Shown here piece by piece: positions 55,442-62,855 of a stretch of 64,000 nucleotides of DNA. The notes below the pieces were generated by a model. It was not told the origin of the DNA. It ran no database searches and saw only the letters and a program-made list of their open reading frames with translations. The stretch's first letter is position 1. Every line of letters begins with the position of its first letter. The stretch is from Pseudomonas rhizosphaerae. GTDB taxonomy: Bacteria; Pseudomonadota; Gammaproteobacteria; Pseudomonadales; Pseudomonadaceae. Made by a program: the position numbers and the translations under genes. The stretch covers positions 4,621,001-4,685,000 of the forward strand of contig NZ_CP009533.1 in the NCBI RefSeq assembly GCF_000761155.1, written 5' to 3'.

Positions 55442-56368
55442 ATGACCATTGGCTCATCCCACAACCATCCCGCCGACATCGCCGCTGCCTTGCAAAACCC
55501 CGCCAGCCCGCCTTGGGCGGCTCGCTTTCCCAATCCTCCGGACCTGTGTTTCGACTATCGCCGCCTGCTCGAACAAACCGCAGGCATCGCTCACGGGGGC
55601 AACCCACAACACCGCATCTGCATCATCGGCGCGGGCGTCGCAGGCCTGGTCGCGGCCCGCGAACTGCTGCGCTGTGGCTTCGAACAGATCACCCTGATCG
55701 AGCAGTCGCGCCGCTTGGGTGGACGTCACCTCACCGTGCACGTAGATGGGCCGCAAGCCACAGCCTCCGTCACACCGTTCGAAATGGGCGCTATGCGCAT
55801 GCCCTTTTTCAATCGCACGGGCGAGGCACCCGCGCAAGGCCGCTCACTGATGGCCTACTACGCTGGCCTGTACGACCTTAAAACCTCGGACTTCCCGAAT
55901 CCCGGCACGCCCTTCGTGCGCTCCACCGGTATTTATCTGCGCGGGGAGGACGATGCAACCAAGCTTGCGGCATTCAGCGATGCCGAACTGGTCGATAAAT
56001 GTGTGCGCGAGCTGGACCGCATCCTGCTGCGGTGCAGCAACGTCGGTTCGCGCATTTCCCCGTTCATCTACACCACCAACGCGCGCGTACAGCGCTGGGT
56101 GACAGACCGCAACGCTCTGGGCTGCGCCAAGCTCTACCGCGCCGGCGCCTACCAGGATGCGGTCGGCCTGATGAGCTACAACCGCGACTACAGCGCTCGA
56201 TCCGGACTGTACTTCGCCGGTGAGTCCTTTTCGGTCGATGCCGGCTGGACTGAACCGGCCATGCGCGGCGCCGTCGATGCGGTGATCAACCTCTGCGCCA
56301 ACCAAGGTGCAGCTTTCAACGGTGGATTCGACCTGGCCCGTTACCCTCGGTATGGCGTCGAGCCCTGA
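55442..56368 (+). CDS. flavin amino-acid oxidase/2-monooxygenase family protein with large internal deletion
   Basis: 308 residues, against roughly 550-700 in amino-acid 2-monooxygenases and L-phenylalanine oxidase. N-terminal FAD fold: ICIIGAGVAGLVAARELL (59-76), LIEQSRRLGGRHLTV, FEMGAMRMPFF and FPNPGTP, all family-like. After about residue 167 the text jumps to EDDATKLAAFSDAELVDKCV, which in full-length relatives lies near the C-terminus, and ends with the second FAD motif LYFAGESFSVDAGWTEPAMRG (257-277). About 250-300 residues with the substrate pocket are thus missing, in frame. It is probably inactive as an oxidase. The reading frame is open, so it may be a remnant still translated. Confidence 0.8.
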   Translation: MTIGSSHNHPADIAAALQNPASPPWAARFPNPPDLCFDYRRLLEQTAGIAHGGNPQHRICIIGAGVAGLVAARELLRCGFEQITLIEQSRRLGGRHLTVHVDGPQATASVTPFEMGAMRMPFFNRTGEAPAQGRSLMAYYAGLYDLKTSDFPNPGTPFVRSTGIYLRGEDDATKLAAFSDAELVDKCVRELDRILLRCSNVGSRISPFIYTTNARVQRWVTDRNALGCAKLYRAGAYQDAVGLMSYNRDYSARSGLYFAGESFSVDAGWTEPAMRGAVDAVINLCANQGAAFNGGFDLARYPRYGVEP

Positions 56369-56514
56369 ATTCGACTGAGGTCGTAGGCGTATTGAACGGT
56401 TTTGTACGGTCAGCCGGATTACTCCTACACCAGCTTGGGAATCATCCGGTTTTTTAATCCAAACGAATGCGTTTCTATGCGGAGGCAATCCAAAAACAAC
56501 AAAAAGGTGCCTCC

Positions 56515-57408
56515 ATGTCCTCTGCTTCTGCCATCAGTCCCGTGCGCGTCGCTGTCGTCCAGTTCGATCCGCAATGCGGCCTCGAACACCGCTCGTTCAA
56601 CCTGTCTCACAGCCTTCATCTGGCCCGGCGCGCCGTAGCCGGAGGCGCCCAGCTGATCGTACTGCCGGAACTGGCCAACACCGGCTACGCCTACCGCAAC
56701 CGCGAGGAAGCCTTTGCGTTGGCCGAGGCCGTACCCGAAGGCCCCAGCGCCCAGGCCTGGATCGAGTTCGCCCGCGAACACCAGGTCTACCTTGCTGCCG
56801 GTCTGGCAGAACGTGATGGCCACAAACTCTACGACTGCGCGGTGCTGGTCGGCCCCGAGGGTTTCATCGGCAAATACCGCAAGGCCCATCTGTGGAATCT
56901 GGAAAAACTCTGGTTCAGCCCCGGCGACCTCGGTTTCCCAGTATTCGAGACGCCCATCGGGCGCATCGGCCTGATGATCTGCTGGGATGTCTGGTTCCCC
57001 GAAGTGCCACGTCTGCTCAGCCTGCAAGGGGCGGACATCATCTGCAGCCTGAACAATTGGGTCTGGACACCACCGCCGCTGTTCGACGAAACCGGCAAAT
57101 GCATGGCCTCTTACCTGACCATCACTGCGGCCCACGTCAACAACACCTTCATCGCCGCCGCCAACCGCATCGGCACCGACCGCGGCGATCGCTTCCTCGG
57201 CTGCTCGTTGATAGCCGGCACCAACGGTTGGCCGCTCAGCGAAGTGGCCGGTGCCGAAGAGGAAACCATCCTCTTCGCCGACATCGATCTGGTTTCGGCG
57301 CGCAGCGCACCGATCTGGAACAGCCTCAATGATCTTCCACGCGACCGCCGGGTCGACCTGTACGGCTCGATGCTGGGCTATGACCGCCATGCCGCGCTGC
57401 CGCGCTGA
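56515..57408 (+). CDS. nitrilase-superfamily amidohydrolase
   Basis: 297 residues from ATG 56515 with AAAAGG upstream; an ATG at 56467 is in frame but adds a poor extension. Catalytic triad: E52 in VLPELANTGYAY, K123 in GKYRKAHLW and C156 in GLMICWDVWFPE. The wide loop SLNNWVWTPPPLFDETGK and ANRIGTDRGDRFLGCSLI follow. It most resembles aliphatic or omega-amidases, i.e. hydrolysis of an amide to acid and ammonia. In DavB/DavA-type and indoleacetamide-type pathways such an amidase follows a 2-monooxygenase, which is what the upstream gene resembles. Confidence 0.85.
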   Translation: MSSASAISPVRVAVVQFDPQCGLEHRSFNLSHSLHLARRAVAGGAQLIVLPELANTGYAYRNREEAFALAEAVPEGPSAQAWIEFAREHQVYLAAGLAERDGHKLYDCAVLVGPEGFIGKYRKAHLWNLEKLWFSPGDLGFPVFETPIGRIGLMICWDVWFPEVPRLLSLQGADIICSLNNWVWTPPPLFDETGKCMASYLTITAAHVNNTFIAAANRIGTDRGDRFLGCSLIAGTNGWPLSEVAGAEEETILFADIDLVSARSAPIWNSLNDLPRDRRVDLYGSMLGYDRHAALPR

Positions 57409-57420
57409 GGAGGGATGCCC

Positions 57421-58611
57421 ATGGATACCTCTCTGCACGACACACCAACGCGCGCATCCACCGGGACCCTGACAGGTTTGCTGGTGCTGTCTCTGGCAAT
57501 CACGCTGACAGTGATCAGCGGCAAGCTGCTGGCGGTCGATGCGCTGTGGCCCGGCTATGGCGACATGATGGCTAACTTGCACCATCCGGCGGCCTGGTGG
57601 CGCTGGATAGTCGGCGATATCAGCGAAGTGGCGTTCTACAAGCACGAGTTCGCCTCCATCGGTCTGCTCGCCGGCGCCGGATTGGGCTGGTGGGCCAATC
57701 GCACCGGCAAGCGCTGGCAGGGTTTCGCAATCTGCTACGGCACCGGCCTGTGGCCATGGGTGGTGACCAGTTCACTGCTGGGTCTGGGCCTGGGCAACCT
57801 GCTCTGGGGCTGGACGCTGTCGGCCGATACCTGGCAGCCGACCTTCGTCGCCTTCGTTTCCATGCCCGCGGCCACCGTGCTGCTGTTCGGCCGTGGCTGG
57901 CGTGTAGCGCTGACCGGGGCCATCATGGGCGCCGTGCTGGTCACACCAGCCTGCCTGTTGATCGTTCAGTACGTGTGCGTCCCGCTGGCCCTGCCGGTGG
58001 TGATTGGCAATGTCACCGGCATGGCCGTGGGCAGCGTGATCGGCTTCCTGCTGTGCAAACGCTTCCCGGCTCTGGTGAAGCCCGATGCGGCGCCCTCGAC
58101 AGCGCCACCGGTGGTGGCATCGACCCCGGACTACGGGATGCGCTGGACCTTGCGCCGTATCCTCGCCGACTTCTCCGAAGCGCCGTTCTTCGGCAACGAG
58201 TGGGCCAGCCTGGGGTTGGTGCTGGGCGCGCTGCTGGCGCTGATGCTCAATCCGGCCAGCCCGTTCTACGGTTCCGGCTGGCTGCTGCAATTGCTGGCGG
58301 CGCAAACCCTGGCTTCGGCCCTGGGCGTGCTCATCTGGCGTCATCAATGGATAGCCCGCGGCTGGTATCCGACCTACATCCCCGTGGTCTCGGTAGCCCC
58401 CGCCGCGATTCTGGTCCATGGTGGCAGCCTGCCGGTGATCATTCTCAGTGCCGCACTGGGCGCACTGCTGGCGCCGCCACTGGCCGTAGCCATCAGCCAG
58501 CGGTTACCGTCCTACATGCATGGCTACATCGGCAACGTGCTGTCCATGGCCATCAGTACCTTGCTCATCCTGCCGTTGATCGGCCTGATCATCGGCAGTC
58601 CCAACCTTTGA
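57421..58611 (+). CDS. multi-pass membrane protein with internal duplication
   Basis: 396 residues from ATG 57421; GAGGAGG sits six bases before it, better spaced than for the ATG at 57415. About ten hydrophobic segments. Residues 60-210 and 242-390 are clearly repeats of each other: W-x(6)-D-x-SE-x-x-F-x-x-x-E-x-AS-x-GL occurs at 60-82 and 242-266, W-x-PT-x(5)-VS-x-x-x-A at 138 and 315, and IGNV-x-x-MA at 195 and 370. The repeats suggest an inverted or tandem two-fold transporter. I do not recognise the family. Its place between amidase and asparaginase (12- and 13-base gaps) suggests uptake of their substrate. Confidence 0.82.
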   Translation: MDTSLHDTPTRASTGTLTGLLVLSLAITLTVISGKLLAVDALWPGYGDMMANLHHPAAWWRWIVGDISEVAFYKHEFASIGLLAGAGLGWWANRTGKRWQGFAICYGTGLWPWVVTSSLLGLGLGNLLWGWTLSADTWQPTFVAFVSMPAATVLLFGRGWRVALTGAIMGAVLVTPACLLIVQYVCVPLALPVVIGNVTGMAVGSVIGFLLCKRFPALVKPDAAPSTAPPVVASTPDYGMRWTLRRILADFSEAPFFGNEWASLGLVLGALLALMLNPASPFYGSGWLLQLLAAQTLASALGVLIWRHQWIARGWYPTYIPVVSVAPAAILVHGGSLPVIILSAALGALLAPPLAVAISQRLPSYMHGYIGNVLSMAISTLLILPLIGLIIGSPNL

Positions 58612-58624
58612 CGGAGAACCGCCC

Positions 58625-59611
58625 GTGGCTCTACCCAAACTGTCCGTAGGTGCCTTGGGCGGCACCATCAGCATGCAGGCCCAACCCACTGGGGCGGGCG
58701 TTCAGCCCAGCCTGAGCGGGCAGGGCATGGTCGATCTGCTGCCGGAACTGACTTCGCTGGCCGACGTTCAGGTGCAAACGCTGAACCTCTTGCCCAGTGC
58801 CTCCCTGAGTTTCCAGGCGCTGCTCGAAGTCCTGGATTGGGCCCGCGAATGCGTCACTGCCGGCTCTGTAGGTGTGGTCATCAGCCAGGGCACCGACACC
58901 TTGGAAGAGGCCGCGTTCTTTCTCGACCTGCTCTGGGACCTGGACGAGCCTCTGGTCCTGACCGGTGCCATGCGCGCGGCATCGCACTGCGGTGCAGACG
59001 GCCCGGCCAACCTGCTGGCTGCAGCGCAGGTCGCGTTGGCCGAACGGAGCTGCGGCCGTGGCGTACTGGTAGTGATGAACGACCAGGTGCATGCCGCATC
59101 CAGGGTGCGCAAGGTGGCGGCCTTGGCCATGGACGCCTTTGCCTCATCGCCCTATGGCCCGGTTGGCCTGATGATCGAGAACCAGGTTCACTACGGCGCC
59201 GCGCCGCCAGCTCGACAATGTGTGCCGCGCCCCACTAGAACCAATCACAGTGTGCTGCTGTTGGAGGCGGCACTGGATGCCGATACCTTGTTGCTCGACA
59301 AGGTCGTCGACGCCGGCTATCAGGGCCTGGTCATCGCCGGTTTCGGCGCTGGCCACGTCTCACAGCGTTGGGCCGCCAGCCTGCGGGCCATTGCCCAGGA
59401 CCTGCCGGTGATAGTAGCCACGCGCACCGGCCAAGGGCCTACCGCCAAGGCCAGTTACGGCTTCGTCGGCGGCGAAATCGATCTGCAAGCCAATGGGGCG
59501 GTGATGGGTGGTTTTCTCTGCCCGCGCAAATGCCGGATCCTGCTCTGGGTCCTGATCGGTAGCGCTCGGGAGCGCGCGTTGCAGGACTACCTGGGTCGAT
59601 TGGGAGGCTGA
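58625..59611 (+). CDS. asparaginase/glutaminase family protein
   Basis: 328 residues from GTG 58625, GGAG upstream. Both catalytic threonine motifs are present: [10 protein letters not shown] (T14) and [16 protein letters not shown] (T90, D91). [20 protein letters not shown] and [16 protein letters not shown] also fit. No signal peptide, so cytoplasmic. It hydrolyses L-asparagine or a related amide to the acid and ammonia; the true substrate may differ, given the amidase and transporter genes before it. Last gene of the set. Confidence 0.88.
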   Translation: MALPKLSVGALGGTISMQAQPTGAGVQPSLSGQGMVDLLPELTSLADVQVQTLNLLPSASLSFQALLEVLDWARECVTAGSVGVVISQGTDTLEEAAFFLDLLWDLDEPLVLTGAMRAASHCGADGPANLLAAAQVALAERSCGRGVLVVMNDQVHAASRVRKVAALAMDAFASSPYGPVGLMIENQVHYGAAPPARQCVPRPTRTNHSVLLLEAALDADTLLLDKVVDAGYQGLVIAGFGAGHVSQRWAASLRAIAQDLPVIVATRTGQGPTAKASYGFVGGEIDLQANGAVMGGFLCPRKCRILLWVLIGSARERALQDYLGRLGG

Positions 59612-59691
59612 TCCACGGCAGACCCAAGGACACCGTCCACGCGGGCAGCTACAATGCGGGCATTATTTTTGATGACCCGATCGAGCAGACC

Positions 59692-60360
59692 ATGGCCTAC
59701 AACATCAGCAACGACGCGCTGACCGACGAACAACTGGATTACGTGGAGGAAATACTGGGGCAATACGCCAGTGAGACCTCAATCGGCAGTATTTCCGAGC
59801 TCGATGGCTTCTTCGCGGCCATCGTTTCGGGCCCCCAGGCCATCGCCTTCGACGACTGGTACGCAGCGCTGTGGGGTGGTCCCGATCAACTGCCAGTGTT
59901 CAAGGACGACAAACAGTTCCAGAAATTCTTCGACCTGCTCATCCAACACATGAACCAACTGGCAATGCTGCTGGAGGAAGACTTCGAAAACTTCGCGCCG
60001 ATCTTCAATCTGTTCGACGACGAAGAAGTCGTCAGCGTCGAGGACTGGTGCTACGGTTACGAGCGCGGCGTCGTGGTCGGCGGCAGCTGGCTCGACATGC
60101 CTGACCAGGAACAAGACCTGCTCGCACTGATTACCCTGCATACCCAAGGCGTCGACCTGCTCAAGCGCGACGGTTCAGGCGAAGAGCTGGATGCCGAAGA
60201 AGCCATGGAAATGATCCAGATGGCCGCGATCCGTCTGCACCAGTATTGGTTCGAACGCCGTCCCAGCAACACTCCGGCCATCGCCGAAACCAAGACCGGG
60301 CGCAACGATCCCTGCCCCTGCGGGAGCGGCAAGAAGTTCAAGCAGTGCTGCCTGCATTGA
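59692..60360 (+). CDS. YecA/UPF0149 family protein with SEC-C zinc motif
   Basis: 222 residues. UPF0149 domain: [21 protein letters not shown], then [30 protein letters not shown] (split, about 103-132). The C-terminal SEC-C site is [17 protein letters not shown], a zinc knuckle shared with SecA and ribosome-linked proteins. A TACAAT -10-like box lies at 59650-59655. The SEC-C motif suggests contact with the ribosome or SecB; function is not established. Cytoplasmic, acidic. Confidence 0.9.
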   Translation: MAYNISNDALTDEQLDYVEEILGQYASETSIGSISELDGFFAAIVSGPQAIAFDDWYAALWGGPDQLPVFKDDKQFQKFFDLLIQHMNQLAMLLEEDFENFAPIFNLFDDEEVVSVEDWCYGYERGVVVGGSWLDMPDQEQDLLALITLHTQGVDLLKRDGSGEELDAEEAMEMIQMAAIRLHQYWFERRPSNTPAIAETKTGRNDPCPCGSGKKFKQCCLH

Positions 60361-60423
60361 TGGCTGAAACCCAGCTGTGCATTGCAAGTGAGTGATTTTT
60401 TTACCCTTGGTGGAAATTTGCCG

Positions 60424-60451
60424 TTGACAGTGGCGTGCCAATCCGTAGAAT
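60424..60451 (+). promoter_or_regulatory. sigma-70 promoter of tRNA-Val
   Basis: TTGACA (60424-60429) and TAGAAT (60446-60451) are spaced 16 bases. Transcription should start near 60458, a few bases before the mature tRNA. Confidence 0.8.
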
Positions 60452-60464
60452 TGCGCGCCACAGC

Positions 60465-60541
60465 AGGCACGTAGCTCAGTTGGTTAGAGCACCACCTTGA
60501 CATGGTGGGGGTCGTTGGTTCGAGTCCAATCGCGCCTACCA
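60465..60541 (+). tRNA. tRNA-Val (anticodon GAC)
   Basis: 77 bases that fold as a full cloverleaf: D stem GCTC/GAGC, anticodon stem CCACC/GGTGG with loop TTGACAT (anticodon GAC), T stem GTTGG/CCAAT with loop TTCGAGT, CCA encoded. The acceptor arms AGGCACG and CGCGCCT pair except at position 5, where A faces C68. All other invariant bases are present, so the tRNA is probably functional. It reads GUC and GUU codons. Confidence 0.95.
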
Positions 60542-60568
60542 AACAAAATCCGCTCTGCTGGGCGGTGC

Positions 60569-60598
60569 AAAAGGGCGATCCGAAAGGGTCGCCCTTTT
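60569..60598 (+). terminator. intrinsic terminator after tRNA-Val
   Basis: AAAGGGCGA and TCGCCCTTT form a 9-bp stem around a 12-base loop that is itself followed by further T residues. It lies about 30 bases after the tRNA. Confidence 0.85.
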
Positions 60599-60686
60599 TC
60601 GTTCGTGCGCAATAGGCTTGCACGCACTTGCCCCCTCGGCTCGCTGCGCGCATTATTCCGATCATTCCATCAACCTGGCCCATTGC

Positions 60687-61979
60687 ATGTCTCACAGCGC
60701 GGCTCCATCGCCTATCGACGAGTCCGAACGCCTGGCTGCGCTCGAGCACCTCAGTGTTCTTGACAGTCCTCCAGAGCCTGGTTTCGACGATATCGTTCAA
60801 CTGGCCACTCAGCTCTGCGCGACACCCATCGGCCTTGTGTCCCTGGTGGACCGCGAACGGCAGTGGTTCAAGGCCTGTATAGGGCTGGATGTTCCCCAGA
60901 CCCACCGCGATCTGGCGTTCTGCGCCCATGCCATTCTGGCGCCTGAAACCGTGATGATAGTGCCGGACACCCATCTCGACCCGCGCTTCATGAACAGTCC
61001 GCTCGTATTGGGCCCGCCCTACATCCGTTTCTATGCCGGCGCACCGATCATCACGCGCCAAGGCTCGGCGCTGGGCACGGTCTGCGTCATCGACACTGTG
61101 CCGCGCACCCTGGAAGCAGCGCAGTGCAAGGCCCTGCAGGCCCTCGCCCGGCAAACGGCTGCACAGCTGGAGCTGCGTCTGCTCAATGACCAGCGCGAGC
61201 AGCAGACCCTCTCCTTGTCCCAGCAACTGGACAATGTGCTGAGCGAGCACCAGCAAACCCTGCAAACCCTGCGACACGCCCAGCGCATATCATCGCTGGG
61301 TCAGCTCACCGCAGGCATCGCCCACGACTTCAACAACCTGCTGCAAGCGGTCAGTGCCAGTCTGCAGATGACTCGCCTCAAGGCCCGCAAACCCCTGGAG
61401 GTCGAGCGCCTGACCGAGATCGGTCTGCAGGCGGTGCGCCAAGGCGCCCAACTGATCCATCATCTGCTCGCTTTCGCCCGTCGCGAAGAACCCAGCGTGC
61501 AGGCCGTAAAGCTAGACGAGCGAATCGAGCACAACAGTGATCTGTTCGGCCGCGCACTGGGCGCCACTACCAAGGTCCTGCTGGACCTGCAGGCGCCCGC
61601 TCAGGCGGTGATGTGCGACGCCCATCAACTGGACGCCGCCTTGCTCAACCTGCTGGTGAACGCCCGCGATGCCTTGCGCGGTGCCGGGCAGATTCGGGTA
61701 GCGACCTGCCAGCGCGTGGTCTGCGGCGACGCCCAGCTGGCCGACGGTGACTATCTCTGTCTGAGCGTAGCGGACGACGGGCCGGGTATTCCGGAAGACG
61801 TGCTGGCCCAGGTCTTCGAACCGTTCTATACCACCAAGGCTTCGGGCCAGGGCACAGGTTTGGGGCTGTCCCAGGTATACGGCTTTGCCCTGAGCGCCGA
61901 AGGCATTGCCCGCATCGACAGCCGAGCAGGCGAGGGCACCACGGTAACCCTTTGGCTACGCCGTGCGGCAGCGGTATAG
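60687..61979 (+). CDS. soluble GAF-domain histidine kinase
   Basis: 430 residues from ATG 60687; an in-frame ATG at 60618 is possible, and neither has a strong ribosome site. GAF domain about 28-165 with VSLVDRERQWFKACIGLDVP, FCAHAIL and GAPIITRQGSALGTVCVIDT (adjacent). Then a coiled segment and H213 in LTAGIAHDFNNLLQAVS (HWE/NtrB-like H box), and the ATPase with NLLVNARDAL, DDGPGIP and GQGTGLGLSQVYGFA. No membrane segment or receiver, and no regulator gene adjacent. Its stop overlaps a GacA-box-like site for the small RNA just downstream. Confidence 0.9.
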   Translation: MSHSAAPSPIDESERLAALEHLSVLDSPPEPGFDDIVQLATQLCATPIGLVSLVDRERQWFKACIGLDVPQTHRDLAFCAHAILAPETVMIVPDTHLDPRFMNSPLVLGPPYIRFYAGAPIITRQGSALGTVCVIDTVPRTLEAAQCKALQALARQTAAQLELRLLNDQREQQTLSLSQQLDNVLSEHQQTLQTLRHAQRISSLGQLTAGIAHDFNNLLQAVSASLQMTRLKARKPLEVERLTEIGLQAVRQGAQLIHHLLAFARREEPSVQAVKLDERIEHNSDLFGRALGATTKVLLDLQAPAQAVMCDAHQLDAALLNLLVNARDALRGAGQIRVATCQRVVCGDAQLADGDYLCLSVADDGPGIPEDVLAQVFEPFYTTKASGQGTGLGLSQVYGFALSAEGIARIDSRAGEGTTVTLWLRRAAAV

Positions 61980-61992
61980 CCAATCGCTTACA
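61975..61992 (+). promoter_or_regulatory. GacA upstream activating sequence candidate
   Basis: TATAGC-CAATCG-CTTACA compared with the consensus TGTAAG-N6-CTTACA: the right half matches 6 of 6, the left 3 of 6. Its centre is about 65 bases before the predicted small-RNA start, where GacA boxes of rsm genes lie. It overlaps the stop codon of the kinase gene. Confidence 0.55.
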
Positions 61993-62048
61993 AGCCGTGA
62001 CTCCAATCGCCTCTATTGCTCTCATTCGTGCGGCAGTATTCTAGCCTC

Positions 62049-62161
62049 ACTAACTGAGACGAAGGATACGACTCAGGGTCAGGGACGACCGGCCATTGCA
62101 AGGAAGCTGCTGACAGGATGTTGGAATGGCTAGACAAAAAACCCGCTTCGGCGGGTTTTTT
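62049..62161 (+). ncRNA. Rsm-type (CsrB-like) small RNA candidate
   Basis: About 113 bases from a predicted start after TATTCT (62037-62042) to a perfect terminator. It carries five GGA motifs (62064, 62083, 62102, 62116, 62123), four of them in the AGGA or AGGGA form that binds RsmA/RsmE, and the arms GCCATT and AATGGC that would present two of them in a loop. Length, GGA density, GacA-box-like site and terminator type (ACCCGC-TTCG-GCGGGT plus T-run) all resemble RsmX/Y/Z. It would sequester RsmA-type proteins under GacS/GacA control. The start is inferred. Confidence 0.68.
62136..62161 (+). terminator. intrinsic terminator, bidirectional
   Basis: AAAAAACCCGC-TTCG-GCGGGTTTTTT: a perfect stem with a stable TTCG loop, flanked by A and T runs so it can work on both strands. 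It ends the small-RNA candidate and also lies 60 bases after the stop of the minus-strand gene at 62224. Confidence 0.95.
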
Positions 62162-62223
62162 GTTGGCTTCCATTTTGTTCGCCCATTGCAGGGCGATGCT
62201 CTCCCGCAACGGAACGAATTCCG

Positions 62224-62784
62224 CTATTGGCCAGCCACGATGCGTTTGACCATGGCTGCATGCCCGGTCGGATCACTGGCCCGGGAAATCACTTGGACAA
62301 CCGACATGCTCTGGCCAGATCCGGCCACGAACGTCGTGGTCATGGTCGCACCGCCGCCCATGGTCGCGGTGCTGTCTATCTGTTCCACGCCCAGTTTTCG
62401 CAAGGTCATGCGCTTTTCGGCAGTCTTCTTGAAGTCGGGCAATGCGGTGGCTTGCTGCTTGATGAAACCGGCTGTGGCGCCGGTCAGGAACTCATCATCG
62501 TTGTCGGCAGCGTGTCCGCCTTTGGGGATCGGCAGTTCGGTGGTCACCACCACACGTCTTTCTTTTTCGTTCATGTACATCATGCCCTTGGCACCGGCCG
62601 CATCGCTTTTCGGATCGGCAGGTGGCAGCGGGTTGACGGTATAGCCAGCAGGCAGGGTGAACATGAATTTGCCGTCGAGTGTCTTGACGGTCTGCGTCTT
62701 CGGCGCGCTCGGTGCCGGCTTGGCGGCCCAGGCCGCATTGGCCAGGCCCAGCGTTAAAGCGAGAAACAGGCAGGTGCGGCGCAT
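62224..62784 (-). CDS. exported conserved hypothetical protein
   Basis: 186 residues. Signal peptide MRRTCLFLALTLGLANAAWA. The mature protein begins KPAPSAPKTQTVKTLDGKF and has FTLPAGYTVNPLPP, MYMNEKERRVVVTTELPI and MTTTFVAGSGQSMSVVQVIS, a beta-rich periplasmic pattern without Cys. I do not recognise a named domain, but its features suggest a small periplasmic protein shared by related pseudomonads. It shares direction with ampC and starts 72 bases after the ampC stop. Confidence 0.78.
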   Translation of the reverse strand: MRRTCLFLALTLGLANAAWAAKPAPSAPKTQTVKTLDGKFMFTLPAGYTVNPLPPADPKSDAAGAKGMMYMNEKERRVVVTTELPIPKGGHAADNDDEFLTGATAGFIKQQATALPDFKKTAEKRMTLRKLGVEQIDSTATMGGGATMTTTFVAGSGQSMSVVQVISRASDPTGHAAMVKRIVAGQ

Positions 62785-62855
62785 TGACGAAACTCCAATA
62801 GGGTCAGGAGTGGGATCCTACTCCAGACCTATTGGCTTGAGAACGCGCGCGAACC

